Origin: Oscillospiraceae bacterium
GTDB lineage: Bacteria > Bacillota > Clostridia > Oscillospirales > Ruminococcaceae
Length of the DNA: 64,000 bases
Assembly: GCA_017828975.1 (NCBI GenBank)
Contig: JAGAJN010000032.1
Location: forward strand, 1-64,000
Direction of reading: 5' to 3'
Shown here: piece by piece, positions 24,992-34,665 of the stretch
Position numbering within the stretch: position 1 is the first letter of the stretch
Layout of the letters: each line of letters starts with the position of its first letter
Notes under the pieces: generated by a model
Database searches by the model: none
What the model was told of the DNA's origin: nothing
Seen by the model: only the letters and a program-made list of their open reading frames with translations
Position numbers and translations under genes: made by a program

Positions 24992-25792
24992 TCAAAACAT
25001 CGAAGCCGCATTTCTCTCCGAAAGAAGATTTTCCTGATGACGAAGACGATATTCAAGGCGCAGCTTGTCGGTGATAAGTGCGATAAACTCCGAATTTGTG
25101 GGCTTTCCCTTGCCGACACTGACCGTGTAGCCGAACAGGGAGTTGATGGTGTCGATGTCGCCCCTGTCCCAAGCGGTCTCGATAGCATGACGGATAGCAC
25201 GCTCAACTCTTGAAGCCGTGGTTTCATACTGCTTTGCCACCGTGGGATAAAGCAGCTTGGTAACACTTTCCAGCATATCCTTGTTTTCCACCGAAAGCAG
25301 GATAGCCGTCCGCAGGTAATGATAGCCCTTGATATGAGCGGGAATACCTATCTGATGTATCATCTCGGTGACTATAAGCTCCAGATTTTCGTTTGCGGGG
25401 ACACCCTTCGGCATATTTCCGATAGCGGTCAGGGAAATTATCCGCTCGCTGAGAGTTTCGCTGTCAAAGGGCTTGAGCATGAAGTACGCATTTGTGTTGC
25501 GGGTGATCTCTCTTTCCACCGCTAAGCTGGAATAGGCAGAAGTCACGATGAAAAACGGTTTTTTCAGCGCCCCTGCATTTACACGCCTGATAAGCTCGGC
25601 AGCATCAAAATTCGGCAGCACCGCATCGCACAGAACAACATCGGGCATTTCCTCCCTGACGCCGTCGAAGATGGCAAGACCGTCCTTCGGTCTTGTCGAA
25701 ACGGCAAAGCCCCTTGTCCGCAGCGCCTCGGCTATCTGCACACCGAATTCCTCAGAATTATCGCCAATCAGTACCTTAATTTTCTTTAACAT
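24992..25792 (-). CDS. spo0A: Sporulation master regulator Spo0A
   Basis: Response regulator that commits the cell to sporulation. 266 aa from ATG 25792, which follows GGAGG. The receiver domain has IGDNSEEF (acidic pocket), the phosphoacceptor aspartate in VVLCDAVLP, a T/S in VTSAYS and K in LKPFD. The C-terminal effector domain has [37 protein letters not shown] and [20 protein letters not shown], diagnostic for Spo0A. It is a single gene. The receiver segment ISTRPKDG-like region is divergent compared with Bacillus but the catalytic residues remain. Confidence 0.95.
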   Translation of the reverse strand: MLKKIKVLIGDNSEEFGVQIAEALRTRGFAVSTRPKDGLAIFDGVREEMPDVVLCDAVLPNFDAAELIRRVNAGALKKPFFIVTSAYSSLAVEREITRNTNAYFMLKPFDSETLSERIISLTAIGNMPKGVPANENLELIVTEMIHQIGIPAHIKGYHYLRTAILLSVENKDMLESVTKLLYPTVAKQYETTASRVERAIRHAIETAWDRGDIDTINSLFGYTVSVGKGKPTNSEFIALITDKLRLEYRLRHQENLLSERNAASMF

Positions 25793-25932
25793 TGTTGTAA
25801 CCTCCATATTTTTTATCTTTTCCATATTATACCATAAGCTTTTCCAAAAATCAAGAGGTTTTCGGAAATTTTTGGAAGAAAATTCCATCTAAATATGACA
25901 AAGCACAACAAACTGCACTTTTATTTAACAAT

Positions 25933-26613
25933 TTACTTGCTTTTTTGATTATCTACAATGACACATTCATCAAATAACGCCTTATATTTGGGCGGTATCA
26001 TCTTGTTTTTATGGCATTTTCCGAAAAACCACATTTTAAAACGGCAATTTTCCTTTACCGCATCAAAAAACGAGTGCATCTCGCTGACATGGCGAATGTC
26101 AACTCCCAGAAGCTCCTTTAATGAACCGGGCGGCTCGTGGGTAACGATATAGTCAACTTCATTTCCAATATCCGACAGATTGCTTGCGCCCACCGCTATC
26201 TCATCGCCCACGGGAAGCTCAGCCTCCCACCATTTTTTGGCAGAGCTTCTGATGTCGATGTCCGCACTTTGTCCGCCGCCGAAGATGAACACCTTTTTGC
26301 CGTCAATGTCGAAAATGCTGCCCCTCTCAGCGTGCATAAGCCGTCCGCTGATAACTCTGACCTTACCGCCGCAGAACTCGCTCACGGGGTACTCCTTCAG
26401 CAGGTCGAAATTTTCATGGCAGCCGTCGGCAAAAAGTATGTAATACCGCTTTTTCCCCAGCTTTTTGAGGATACGCTGCTCCTTTTTGGTACCGTCCCAG
26501 ATAAATCCGAAATCGCCGCAGACGATGAGAACGTCGTTTTTGCGGAGCTTTCGGATATTTTTGTTGTTAAATCGGGTAATGTCCCCGTGAATATCGCCTG
26601 TAACGCAAATCAT
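25933..26613 (-). CDS. Metallophosphoesterase family protein
   Basis: 226 aa with the calcineurin-like motifs GDIHGD (residues 6-11), VCGDFGF (GD motif) and VTHEPP (late histidine). A GCHENFD segment replaces the canonical GNHE, with cysteine in place of asparagine, so metal-site chemistry may be altered. It is cotranscribed with the upstream gtrA-like gene by a four-base ATGA overlap. The substrate is unknown; nucleotide or phosphoprotein hydrolases are possible. Confidence 0.82.
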   Translation of the reverse strand: MICVTGDIHGDITRFNNKNIRKLRKNDVLIVCGDFGFIWDGTKKEQRILKKLGKKRYYILFADGCHENFDLLKEYPVSEFCGGKVRVISGRLMHAERGSIFDIDGKKVFIFGGGQSADIDIRSSAKKWWEAELPVGDEIAVGASNLSDIGNEVDYIVTHEPPGSLKELLGVDIRHVSEMHSFFDAVKENCRFKMWFFGKCHKNKMIPPKYKALFDECVIVDNQKSK

Positions 26614-27092
26614 TTTTCCGCTGTTCCTTTCTCCGAATCGTCCGTCTTTTTTCTGAAAATTATCAGCTTGCTGAACAGATAGTTTGCAATAAGAATGAAT
26701 ATCTGCGCAATAAGCTTCATAAGCATTTCACTAAGTCCCAGCTTATCAACGGTGACCACCATGAAAACGACTTCAAATACGCCCGAAACAAGCCTTGCTG
26801 CGTAGAACTGTCCCGCCTGTTTGAGCATATCCGCAGCGTTTTTGCTGTTTTCCTTGAATACGAAAAATTTGTTGACGAAAAACGCAAAGGTCACAGCGCA
26901 TATCCAGGAAATAACGGTAGATACAGCAGTCGTACACCCCGCCCTGCTTGCCAGATACTGCGAAGCAAAGGACACAACAGTCGTCAGCGCACCGAAAAAT
27001 GCGTAAAGAATGACCGATTCCAGCTTGTAATACAGGTTCTGTATGGGCTTCGGGAATATTGAGATTATTTTTCTGAAAAGCTTTTCTATCAT
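26610..27092 (-). CDS. GtrA-like membrane protein
   Basis: A 160-aa protein with four predicted membrane helices. SVILYAFFGALTTVVSFASQY, WICAVTFAFFVNKFFVF and a late helix ANYLFSKLIIFRKK are typical of GtrA, which helps move lipid-linked sugars for polysaccharide or teichoic acid decoration. ATG at 27092 follows AAAGGAAG. It overlaps the metallophosphoesterase gene downstream. No glycosyltransferase lies next to it. Confidence 0.85.
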   Translation of the reverse strand: MIEKLFRKIISIFPKPIQNLYYKLESVILYAFFGALTTVVSFASQYLASRAGCTTAVSTVISWICAVTFAFFVNKFFVFKENSKNAADMLKQAGQFYAARLVSGVFEVVFMVVTVDKLGLSEMLMKLIAQIFILIANYLFSKLIIFRKKTDDSEKGTAEK

Positions 27093-27349
27093 CGGGGGCT
27101 TCCTTTCGGGATATATACTATTATATTGCAACTGAAAACGTACAATATTATTTTAACACATTTTCCATAGGAATTAAAGGCATTCCTCTATACATCTGTT
27201 ATCCGTATATTAACAAACCGTAAATCTTTATTCGTTTTGCTTTAAAAAAGGGTGATAATGTGATAGAATGTTAGAAAATACCTGCCTGATAAGTGGCAGA
27301 ATTTTCTTAAAATTGCGTATATCGCACAGAATTAACGGAGGTCATTTTC

Positions 27350-28609
27350 TTGAATTATGTCATAATTGCCGTCCTGATGGCTCTGTCGGCGTTTTTTTCA
27401 TCGACGGAAACAGCGTTTTCTTCGGTCAATAAGATAAGACTGAAGCATCTTGCCAATCAGGGCGACAAAAAAGCGGAAAAAACGCTGAAAATCGCTGAAA
27501 ACTTCGACAACGTTCTTACTACCATCTTAGTCGGAAACAATATCGTGAACATCTTCTCGGCATCATTGGGAACGGTCATCTGCACCCAGCTGTTCGGCGA
27601 CAAGGGCGTTGCAATATCCACCGCCGCAATGACGGTGCTTGTCCTCATTTTCGGTGAGATACTCCCCAAATCCTTCGCCAAGGAGAACGCCGAAAAAATG
27701 GCGCTGTCCAGCACTCCCCTGCTGTCGGCGTTTATGTTCATCTTAAAGCCCATAACATGGCTGTTTATGCAGCTGAAAAGGCTGACGAGCAAGCTTATCA
27801 AAAGCAGCGAGGAGCACCCCAGCGTTACCGAGGACGAGTTAAAGTACATTATCGACGAGATCGAGGACGAGGGTGTTCTGGAGGAGCAGGAAAGCGAGCT
27901 TGTCCGCTCTGCCCTGGAATTTGACGAAACCTCCGTCCAGGAGATACTTATACCGAGAGTCCGTGTAATAGCCGTTGAAAAGGACGCCGAGATCGAGGAG
28001 ATAAAGCAGGTCTTTCTTACCGAATGTTACTCCCGTCTGCCCGTTTACGAGGATACTATTGATAATATAGTGGGAATTATCCACGAGCGTGACTTTTTCC
28101 GTATGCTTATCGACGGTGAAAACAGTCCCCGTTCCATTTCGGGGATAATCCAGAAAACTATTTTTGTTTCGGAGATGCGTCCCATTTCCGAGGTGCTTAA
28201 GGAAATGCAGAAAAACAAGGTCCATATGGCGATAGTCAAGGACCAGTACGGCGGAACCAGCGGTATCGTTACGCTGGAGGACATTATCGAGGAGCTTGTA
28301 GGCGAAATTTACGACGAAGCCGACGAGGTCATTCCCACAATAGTAAAGGTATCGGACAACGTTTACGACATTTCCGCAGAGCTTTCCGCATCGGATATGC
28401 TGGAGGAGCTTGATTTACCCGAAAATCTCATCGAAAGTGAAGCAAACTCCGTTGGAGGCTGGGTAATAGAGCTGTTCGGGCATATCCCCGAAAAGGGCGA
28501 AACAATTCAGTCGGGGATTTTCAGCATCTGCGTGACCGAAGCCAATGAGCAGAGTATATCGAAAATTCGTCTGACGCTGGATATGCCCGACGAAAATACG
28601 GACGAATAA
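27350..28609 (+). CDS. CNNM/CorC-type membrane protein with CBS domains (hemolysin-related)
   Basis: 419 aa from a TTG start with GGAGG 9 nt upstream. It contains a DUF21/CNNM membrane domain (FFSSTETAFSSVNKIRLKHL, several helices), a CBS pair (about 200-320, ILIPRVRVIAVEKDA and QYGGTSGIVTLEDIIEELVGEI) and a C-terminal CorC_HlyC domain (NSVGGWVIELFGHIPEKGE). The family exports Mg2+ or supports Mg2+/Co2+ homeostasis; hemolysin is a historical name. A small hairpin precedes the ribosome binding site at about 27274-27306. Confidence 0.9.
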   Translation: MNYVIIAVLMALSAFFSSTETAFSSVNKIRLKHLANQGDKKAEKTLKIAENFDNVLTTILVGNNIVNIFSASLGTVICTQLFGDKGVAISTAAMTVLVLIFGEILPKSFAKENAEKMALSSTPLLSAFMFILKPITWLFMQLKRLTSKLIKSSEEHPSVTEDELKYIIDEIEDEGVLEEQESELVRSALEFDETSVQEILIPRVRVIAVEKDAEIEEIKQVFLTECYSRLPVYEDTIDNIVGIIHERDFFRMLIDGENSPRSISGIIQKTIFVSEMRPISEVLKEMQKNKVHMAIVKDQYGGTSGIVTLEDIIEELVGEIYDEADEVIPTIVKVSDNVYDISAELSASDMLEELDLPENLIESEANSVGGWVIELFGHIPEKGETIQSGIFSICVTEANEQSISKIRLTLDMPDENTDE

Positions 28610-28729
28610 CCCTTTGCAACCCAAAGTTTACAAAAGGAAACCCACGATTTATTGGCATTTTCCACTGATATGGTAAAATTATTACAACGGAACAGGAAAG
28701 TTCCCGTAAAAATTTTGGAGGTGTCGATA

Positions 28730-29182
28730 ATGACAATTGGTGAAAAAATTTCCAGACTCAGAAAAGAAAACAACTACACACAAGAGCAGTTAGCCGAACT
28801 GCTGAACGTTTCCCGTCAGTCGGTTTCCAAATGGGAATCCGACCTGACCTATCCCGAAACGGAAAAGATGCTCACAATGAGCAAGCTTTTCGACTGCACC
28901 ACCGATTACCTGCTGAAAGATGACGTTGACGAAAGCGGCAAAGAAGTACAGCTAAAGATAGTCGAGGTAGATTCGGGAGAAATGAGCCGTGCATACAGCA
29001 CCTCACTGATGCTGACTTATCTGTCCTTCCCGCCCGTTTTCGGATTTATCGTTGCGTTTTTCTCCATTCGCAATGCCGACAAGCACGGATTTGACAAAAT
29101 GAAGGTAATTTCCGTTATCGGAATGATATTCTCGCTGATACTAACCGTTGCAATGGCGGCAGGGATCATTTTTGAGCTTTGA
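28730..29182 (+). CDS. XRE-family regulator with C-terminal membrane segments
   Basis: 150 aa from ATG at 28730, preceded by GGAGG. An N-terminal helix-turn-helix (GEKISRLRKENNYTQEQLAELLNVSRQSVSKWESDLTYPE, about residues 4-42) is joined to two hydrophobic helices (about 92-110 and 125-148). The arrangement is common in Firmicutes and suggests a membrane-tethered repressor sensing envelope state. Target genes are unknown. Its 3' end overlaps the convergent small gene by 17 bp. Confidence 0.8.
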   Translation: MTIGEKISRLRKENNYTQEQLAELLNVSRQSVSKWESDLTYPETEKMLTMSKLFDCTTDYLLKDDVDESGKEVQLKIVEVDSGEMSRAYSTSLMLTYLSFPPVFGFIVAFFSIRNADKHGFDKMKVISVIGMIFSLILTVAMAAGIIFEL

Positions 29183-29363
29183 TAATGCTGTTGTCATCGG
29201 GAAAATCGTACTTCCTGACAACTGTGTTGGCTTCACCTAACCCCTTTTCATAAGCAATTGCCTCTTCAAGACCTGATATAATGCTTGTAAAAAAATCAAT
29301 ATCGCTGAAATTCTCCTCTATCTCCTCATTTGAAAGTGAACTTGTAAATTCAAGGTCAGCCAC
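29166..29363 (-). CDS. Small acidic protein, unknown
   Basis: 65 aa from a GTG start at 29363 preceded by AAAGGGG. Sequence upstream in the same frame crosses the argG terminator hairpin, so longer versions are unlikely. The product (VADLEFTSSLSNEEIEENFS...) is acidic and probably helical, ending in a basic tail. It could be a small antitoxin-like protein but shows no diagnostic motif. It ends inside the 3' end of the XRE gene. Confidence 0.5.
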   Translation of the reverse strand: MADLEFTSSLSNEEIEENFSDIDFFTSIISGLEEAIAYEKGLGEANTVVRKYDFPDDNSIIKAQK

Positions 29364-29399
29364 AGCAAACACCCCTTTCTTATCGTATATATCAAAATT

Positions 29400-29430
29400 C
29401 GCCCCGCAGAAAGCTCTGCGGGGCGATTCT
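29400..29430 (-). terminator. Terminator of argG
   Basis: CGCCCCGCAG pairs with CTGCGGGGCG, just after the argG stop on the minus strand and followed by AATTTTGAT in that direction. Confidence 0.75.
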
Positions 29431-29452
29431 GTTAATCGGAACAAACCGAAAA

Positions 29453-30679
29453 TTATTTGCTTCTCTTAGCGTCCATCTTAGCCTTAACAACGGTAGGCAG
29501 ACCGAACAGATTGATAAAGCCCTGAGCATCGGACTGGTCGTAAACGTCATCAGCATCGAAGGTTGCAACTTCCTCATCATAAAGGGTGTAGGGAGATGTA
29601 ACACCTGCGTTGATGATGTTGCCCTTGTAAAGCTTCAGCTTAACGTCGCCTGTAACGGTTTCCTGAGTCTTGTCAACGAATGCGGACAGAGCCTCACGAA
29701 CAGGAGTGAACCACTCGCCGTTGTATACGAGATCTGCAAACTCGATAGCCAGCTTCTGCTTCATGCGCTGGGTCTTCTTGTCAAGAGTGATGGTTTCCAT
29801 AACCTCGTGAGCAGCGTAAAGGATAGTTCCGCCGGGTGTTTCGTACACACCTCTGGACTTCATACCAACCAGACGGTTCTCAACGATGTCGGTGATACCG
29901 ATACCGTTCTCGCCGCCGATCTTGTTCAGCTTCTCTATCAGAGTAACGCCGTCAACGGTCTCGCCGTTCAGAGCGGTGGGGATACCCTTTTCAAAGTGGA
30001 TCGTAACATATGTAGGCTTGTCGGGAGCCATTTCGGGGGAAACGCCAAGCTCTAAGAAACCGGGCTTGTTGTACTGAGGCTCGTTGGAGGGCTTTTCAAG
30101 GTCCATACCCTCGTGAGAAAGGTGCCACAGGTTCTTATCCTTGGAATAGTTTGTTTCTCTGCTTATTTTCAGAGGAATGTTGTGAGCCTCTGCATAGTCT
30201 ATCTCCTCGTCACGGGACTTGATATCCCACTCTCTCCAGGGAGCGATGATGGTCATATCGGGAGCGAAAGCCTTGATAGCCAGCTCAAAACGAACCTGGT
30301 CATTGCCCTTTCCTGTGCAGCCGTGGCAGATAGCGTCTGCGCCCTCAGCCTTAGCGATCTCAACGATCCTCTTAGCGATAACGGGACGAGCAAAGGAAGT
30401 ACCCAGCAGGTATCTGCCCTCGTAAACAGCCTGTGCCTTCAGTGTGGGGAAGATGAAGTCCTCAACGAATTCCTTCTTGAGATCCTCAACATACAGCTTG
30501 GAAGCGCCTGTTTTCTTAGCCTTCTCCTCCAGACCGTCAAGCTCTGTGCCCTGTCCGACGTCTGCGGAAACTGCGATTACCTCACAGTTATTGTAATTTT
30601 CCTTGAGCCAAGGAATAATAATGGAAGTATCCAGACCTCCCGAATATGCGAGAACTACCTTTTTAACTTCTTTTGCCAT
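29453..30679 (-). CDS. argG: Argininosuccinate synthase
   Basis: Joins citrulline and aspartate with ATP to argininosuccinate, the penultimate step of arginine synthesis. 408 aa with the N-type ATP pyrophosphatase P-loop [25 protein letters not shown], and the aspartate/citrulline site [22 protein letters not shown]-like region. GGAGG precedes the ATG. It has its own promoter and terminator; argF lies one gene away on the same strand, argH is not in the window. Confidence 0.96.
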   Translation of the reverse strand: MAKEVKKVVLAYSGGLDTSIIIPWLKENYNNCEVIAVSADVGQGTELDGLEEKAKKTGASKLYVEDLKKEFVEDFIFPTLKAQAVYEGRYLLGTSFARPVIAKRIVEIAKAEGADAICHGCTGKGNDQVRFELAIKAFAPDMTIIAPWREWDIKSRDEEIDYAEAHNIPLKISRETNYSKDKNLWHLSHEGMDLEKPSNEPQYNKPGFLELGVSPEMAPDKPTYVTIHFEKGIPTALNGETVDGVTLIEKLNKIGGENGIGITDIVENRLVGMKSRGVYETPGGTILYAAHEVMETITLDKKTQRMKQKLAIEFADLVYNGEWFTPVREALSAFVDKTQETVTGDVKLKLYKGNIINAGVTSPYTLYDEEVATFDADDVYDQSDAQGFINLFGLPTVVKAKMDAKRSK

Positions 30680-30744
30680 TGGAATTTCCTCCTAAATTTC
30701 CTTAATTGCCGCCGAAAAAATCAATTTCGGCAACCGCTATTTTT

Positions 30745-30772
30745 ATTATACACCAATATGCGGAAATGTCAA
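30745..30772 (-). promoter_or_regulatory. Promoter of argG
   Basis: On the minus strand TTGACA (30767-30772) and TATAAT (30745-30750) are 16 bp apart. Confidence 0.7.
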
Positions 30773-30848
30773 GGGTTATCTAAAAATATTCACAATATTT
30801 TGCATAATATTCATCATAAACTGTATAAATACAATTATTTCTGCATAA

Positions 30849-30886
30849 AAAGTCCCCTCTATGCAAAAAATGCAGAGGGGACACTC
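30849..30886 (-). terminator. Terminator of the XRE/zinc-ribbon gene
   Basis: GTCCCCTCT pairs with AGAGGGGAC around TGCA-rich loop; TTTTT follows in the minus direction. Confidence 0.8.
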
Positions 30887-30888
30887 CC

Positions 30889-31500
30889 TTATTTCGTCAT
30901 GACCTTCTTATGCCAGCCCTTCTGACCGCATTCGGGGCATTTCATAACACGGTCGCTCCCCACATGAACAGCCAGAATGACCGCCTTTCTCGTGGGAACA
31001 TATCTATGCTTGCAATTTTGACATTCATAGTAGCCGTTGTCGCATTCAAGCAGCGTTGCATAGATGGTCGTGATAAGAACTATGGCACCGCCCGCCGAAA
31101 TAAGTATCATCGCAACTATGGGGCTGACCTCCGCAACGAAAATGCCGCACATTATCATAATAAGCGACACGACTACACCTGACCAGCCGATAAAATTTTC
31201 CGTCTTGGTCAGCTTTTGGTTTTTCTCATTCTCCAGACGAATGCTTTCCGCAAGATTTTTCTCCGCAATTTCCTTGTAATTATCCATAGCAATTTTTTCT
31301 CCGGTAAGGAGTTCGTTAACGCTGATACCGAGAATTTCGCAAAGCTCCACCATTATGGCAGCATCGGGCAGACACTTTCCCGTTTCCCACTTGGAAACGG
31401 CACGGTCGGTTATCCCAAGCTTTTCTGCTAATTCGGCTTGAGTGAAGCCCTGTTCCTTTCGGAGAGATGCGATGAATTTTCCCGTTTTTATCTGATCCAT
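30889..31500 (-). CDS. XRE-family regulator with membrane segments and C-terminal zinc ribbon
   Basis: 203 aa from ATG at 31500 (GGAGG upstream). The N-terminal helix-turn-helix (KTGKFIASLRKEQGFTQAELAEKLGITDRAVSKWETGKCLPD) is followed by a coiled region, two membrane helices (about 105-125 and 130-150), and a zinc ribbon with CQNC...CPEC cysteines. The same head-and-tail plan recurs in many Firmicute regulators. Its targets are unknown; it stands alone between argG and argF. Confidence 0.8.
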   Translation of the reverse strand: MDQIKTGKFIASLRKEQGFTQAELAEKLGITDRAVSKWETGKCLPDAAIMVELCEILGISVNELLTGEKIAMDNYKEIAEKNLAESIRLENEKNQKLTKTENFIGWSGVVVSLIMIMCGIFVAEVSPIVAMILISAGGAIVLITTIYATLLECDNGYYECQNCKHRYVPTRKAVILAVHVGSDRVMKCPECGQKGWHKKVMTK

Positions 31501-31556
31501 ACCGAAGTCCTCCTTTCTATGGACAATTATAGGACAATTCCCCATAAATGTAAACA

Positions 31557-31613
31557 TACCGCAGGTTGAGTCCCCGCAAATGACGTATCTGCGTGTTCTC
31601 TACCTGCGGTTGA
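31557..31613 (-). terminator. Terminator region of argF
   Basis: ACCGCAGG and CCTGCGGT form the outer stem of a large hairpin just after the argF stop. Confidence 0.5.
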
Positions 31614-31625
31614 ATTAGTCGGATA

Positions 31626-32621
31626 TTAAAACTCCGCCCCAAGAGTGGCAGCCATGACCGCCTTGATGGTGTGCATACGGTTCTCCGCTTCATCGAAAAC
31701 GATAGAACGCTCGCTCTCGAACACCTCGTCCGTTACCTCCATAGCATCACGTCCGAAGCGGTCGCACATCTCCCTGCCGACAGCAGTTTTTCTGTCGTGA
31801 TATGCAGGCAGACAGTGCATAAATACGCAGTTCTCCCCCGCCATATCCATAGCCGCCTTGTTGACCTGATAGGGAGAAAGGTCGCTGATACGCTCCTCCC
31901 AGACCTCCACAGGCTCACCCATGGAAACCCACACGTCCGTGTAAATAACATCGGCGTTCTTCACAGCCTCGGCAACGTCCTCGCAGAACCGAACGCTTCC
32001 GCCCGACTCCGCCGCCAGCTTTTCGCACTCTGCGGACAGCTCGGCGTTCGGGAAATACTTCTTGGGCGCACAAGCGGTGAAATTCATTCCCATTTTAGCG
32101 CAGCCAACCATCAGCGAATTGCCCATATTGAACCGAGCATCGCCCATATAAACGAAGTTGATGCCCTTTAGCCTGCCGAAATGCTCTCTTATGGTGAGGA
32201 AATCCGCCAGTATCTGCGTAGGGTGATACTCGTCGGTCAGACCGTTCCAGACGGGAACGCCCGCATATTTTGCCAGCTCCTCAACGATCTCCTGACCGAA
32301 TCCGCGGTACTCGATACCCTCAAACATTCTGCCGAGAACTCTCGCCGTGTCGGCAATGCTCTCCTTTTTGCCTATCTGCGAACCGGTTGGGTCAAGATAT
32401 GTAACACCCATTCCCAGGTCACGGGCAGCCACCTCAAAGCTGCAGCGTGTCCTTGTGCTTGTCTTTTCAAATATGAGAGCAATGTTCTTGCCCTTTAAAA
32501 CATCGTGAGCGATACCCGCCTTTTTCTTGGCTTTCAGCTCCGCCGCCAGATCAATGAAGCCCGTAATTTCCTCGGCAGTAAAATCAAGCAGCTTCAGAAA
32601 GCTTTTTCCCTTTAAATTCAA
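31626..32621 (-). CDS. argF: Ornithine carbamoyltransferase
   Basis: Makes citrulline from ornithine and carbamoyl phosphate. 331 aa, TTG start with GGAGG. The carbamoyl-phosphate loop [16 protein letters not shown], the [15 protein letters not shown] segment and the ornithine loop HCLPAYHD are all present. It is last in a minus-strand run behind an acylphosphatase and an isomerase-like gene. argG lies downstream under separate control. A catabolic arcB role is unlikely because arcA and arcC are absent nearby. Confidence 0.95.
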   Translation of the reverse strand: MNLKGKSFLKLLDFTAEEITGFIDLAAELKAKKKAGIAHDVLKGKNIALIFEKTSTRTRCSFEVAARDLGMGVTYLDPTGSQIGKKESIADTARVLGRMFEGIEYRGFGQEIVEELAKYAGVPVWNGLTDEYHPTQILADFLTIREHFGRLKGINFVYMGDARFNMGNSLMVGCAKMGMNFTACAPKKYFPNAELSAECEKLAAESGGSVRFCEDVAEAVKNADVIYTDVWVSMGEPVEVWEERISDLSPYQVNKAAMDMAGENCVFMHCLPAYHDRKTAVGREMCDRFGRDAMEVTDEVFESERSIVFDEAENRMHTIKAVMAATLGAEF

Positions 32622-32633
32622 GTGATGACCTCC

Positions 32634-32906
32634 TCATTCAATTATGGTAAATCCCCTCTCGTCCTTTAGGGGAATATTTTTTATATCGCAGTCGGTAATA
32701 TCCACAAACCGCTGCTGCTTCATTCGGGAGATAAGCTCGTAAATTGCCTGTTCGTCCCCCTGCAATTCGGCTTCAACTCTGCCGTCATACAGGTTGCGGA
32801 CAGTCCCCGTCAATCTCAGGGAATCCGCAAGAACGCTGCATCTCCACCGAAAGCCGACGCCCTGGACTCTTCCCGAAAATATTATCCTTTTTCTTACCGT
32901 TTCCAT
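32634..32906 (-). CDS. acyP: Acylphosphatase
   Basis: 90 aa, the usual size. It hydrolyses acyl phosphates such as carbamoyl phosphate. IIFSGRVQGVGFRWR holds the catalytic arginine and phosphate loop, and GTVRNLYDGRVEAELQG holds the catalytic asparagine. The start touches the stop of the isomerase-like gene (one shared base) and its end is 12 bp from argF. Placement with a carbamoyl phosphate-using enzyme is suggestive but may be chance. Confidence 0.93.
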   Translation of the reverse strand: METVRKRIIFSGRVQGVGFRWRCSVLADSLRLTGTVRNLYDGRVEAELQGDEQAIYELISRMKQQRFVDITDCDIKNIPLKDERGFTIIE

Positions 32907-34393
32907 TATGCAAAGGGATTTTCCGTCTTGTAAAGCATACCCTTAGGCTGATTGAAACCGATATCTTCAAGACCGAGATAACGGAAAACGCTGTGGATAG
33001 CCTTGCCGTAATGACCGAACGCCACCGCACCGTGATGAGGATAGCGTCCCTCAATAAGCACATGACGGTAGAACCTGCCCATTTCGGGGATAGCGAAAAC
33101 GCCTATGGAGCCGAAGGAACGTGTTGCAACGGGCAGTACCTCTCCCTCGGCAACATAGCCTCTCAGTCCCGCCTCGGCTGTGGACTGCAAACGGAAGAAG
33201 GTAATATCCCCCGCAGCAATATCGCCCTCAAGGGTACCTCTTGTAATATCAGGCTCCTTGTCAGGCTCCAGACCTCTGTGCATAATAAGCTGATATTTCA
33301 TCTCGGACTTAACCAGCTTGCAGGACGGTGTGTTTCCGCAGTGGAATCCCATAAATACGTCCTTTGCGGTGTAATCAAACTTACCCTTGATGTCCTCATT
33401 ATAAATGTTTGCGGGAACGGAATTGTTGATGTCAAGCAGAGTGACCGCATCATCGGAAACACAAGCACCGATATATTCGCTGACAGCACCGTAAATATCA
33501 ACCTCGCAGGCAACGGGAATTCCTCTTGCCGCCAGACGGCTGTTCACAAAGCAGGGAACAAAGCCGAACTGCGTCTGGAATGACGGCCAGCACTTGTTTG
33601 CGAAAACAACGTATTTTCTTGAACCCTTATGCTCCTCCATCCAGTCAAGAAGAGTTATCTCATACTGAGCAAGCTTCGGGAGAATTCCGGGCATCTTGTT
33701 TCCGTCACCCAGCTCCTTTGCCATATCCTCTGCCACCTCGGCAATTCGGGGGTCATTTGCATGAGCGTTAAAAGCGGCAAACAGGTCAAGCTCGGAGTTT
33801 TCCTCTATCTCGATACCCAGATTATAAAGCTGCTTGATAGGCGCATTGCAGGCAAGGAAATCCTGCGGACGGGGACCGAAGCTGATGACCTTCAGCGACT
33901 TCAGACCGATCACCGTCCTTGCAACGGGGATAAACTCAGCTATCATATCTGCGACCTCATGGGCAGTTCCCACGGGATATTCGGGTATGTAAGCCCTAAC
34001 GCCTCTGAGGGACAGATTGTAGCTTGCGTTGAGCATTCCGCAGTAAGCGTCGCCTCGGCTGTCGCACAGGCAGCTTCCGCAGTCCTCCTCGGCAGCGGCT
34101 GCGAACATAACGGGTCCGTGGAAATATTTTGCAAGGAGAGTTTCGGAAGTTTCGGGGCCGAAGTTTCCGAGATAAACCACCAGAGCATTGCAGCCCTCCT
34201 TTTTCAGCCAGTCAAGGGCAGAGCGCATATCCTTTTCATTTTCCACAACAACGGGACACTCGCATATCTCGCCGTATTTTTCCCGAAAAGCATTGCAGAC
34301 AGCTATTCTTCTGGATTCGGAAAGAGATTTAGGGAAGCAATCTCTTGAAACAGCAGCAATACCGAGTTTAACATCAGGTGTATTTGTAAACAT
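32906..34393 (-). CDS. L-fucose/L-arabinose isomerase family protein
   Basis: 495 aa from ATG 34393, with GGAGG 8 nt upstream. The overall pattern (GIAAVSRDCFP, NALVVYLGNFGPE, GMLNASYNLSLRG, CEVDIYGAVSEYIGA, FHCGNTPSCKL) matches the isomerase family that contains FucI- and AraA-related proteins with an N-terminal Rossmann region and C-terminal barrel. Metal-ligand candidates are E and D residues in CEVDIYG and the histidine in GFHCGN. The true sugar substrate is not clear and no kinase or aldolase partner is nearby; instead it heads an operon with acyP and argF. Confidence 0.75.
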   Translation of the reverse strand: MFTNTPDVKLGIAAVSRDCFPKSLSESRRIAVCNAFREKYGEICECPVVVENEKDMRSALDWLKKEGCNALVVYLGNFGPETSETLLAKYFHGPVMFAAAAEEDCGSCLCDSRGDAYCGMLNASYNLSLRGVRAYIPEYPVGTAHEVADMIAEFIPVARTVIGLKSLKVISFGPRPQDFLACNAPIKQLYNLGIEIEENSELDLFAAFNAHANDPRIAEVAEDMAKELGDGNKMPGILPKLAQYEITLLDWMEEHKGSRKYVVFANKCWPSFQTQFGFVPCFVNSRLAARGIPVACEVDIYGAVSEYIGACVSDDAVTLLDINNSVPANIYNEDIKGKFDYTAKDVFMGFHCGNTPSCKLVKSEMKYQLIMHRGLEPDKEPDITRGTLEGDIAAGDITFFRLQSTAEAGLRGYVAEGEVLPVATRSFGSIGVFAIPEMGRFYRHVLIEGRYPHHGAVAFGHYGKAIHSVFRYLGLEDIGFNQPKGMLYKTENPFA

Positions 34394-34423
34394 ACTACAT
34401 TCCTCCGACAATAATATAGTACT

Positions 34424-34452
34424 ATTCTACCATATTATTCTGCACATTTCAA
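34424..34452 (-). promoter_or_regulatory. Promoter of the isomerase-acyP-argF operon
   Basis: On the minus strand TTGAAA (34447-34452) and TAGAAT (34424-34429) are 17 bp apart. Confidence 0.55.
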
Positions 34453-34468
34453 GTAGAAATTTAATTTA

Positions 34469-34545
34469 ATGTTGAGTGATGAAAGTTGAGAGTTGAATTT
34501 ATCGGTTATGTACATTAATTCAACTCTCAACTCTCATCACTTATA
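34469..34545. repeat. Paired inverted heptad repeat arms
   Basis: A forward arm (34469-34497, GTTGAGTGATGAAAGTTGAG...) and an inverted arm (34515-34545, ATTCAACTCTCAACTCTCAT...) flank a spacer of about 20 bp and can form a long hairpin between two divergent genes. Confidence 0.65.
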
Positions 34546-34665
34546 ACTCTGTTGTCAGCTATTTTTCGGATTTTTTACCGTTGGTTATCATAAAATTATC
34601 ACATTTGGGGGTAAAATAATATATAGTGAATGAAACAGAAACCAACTACCGAAAGGATGATATAT

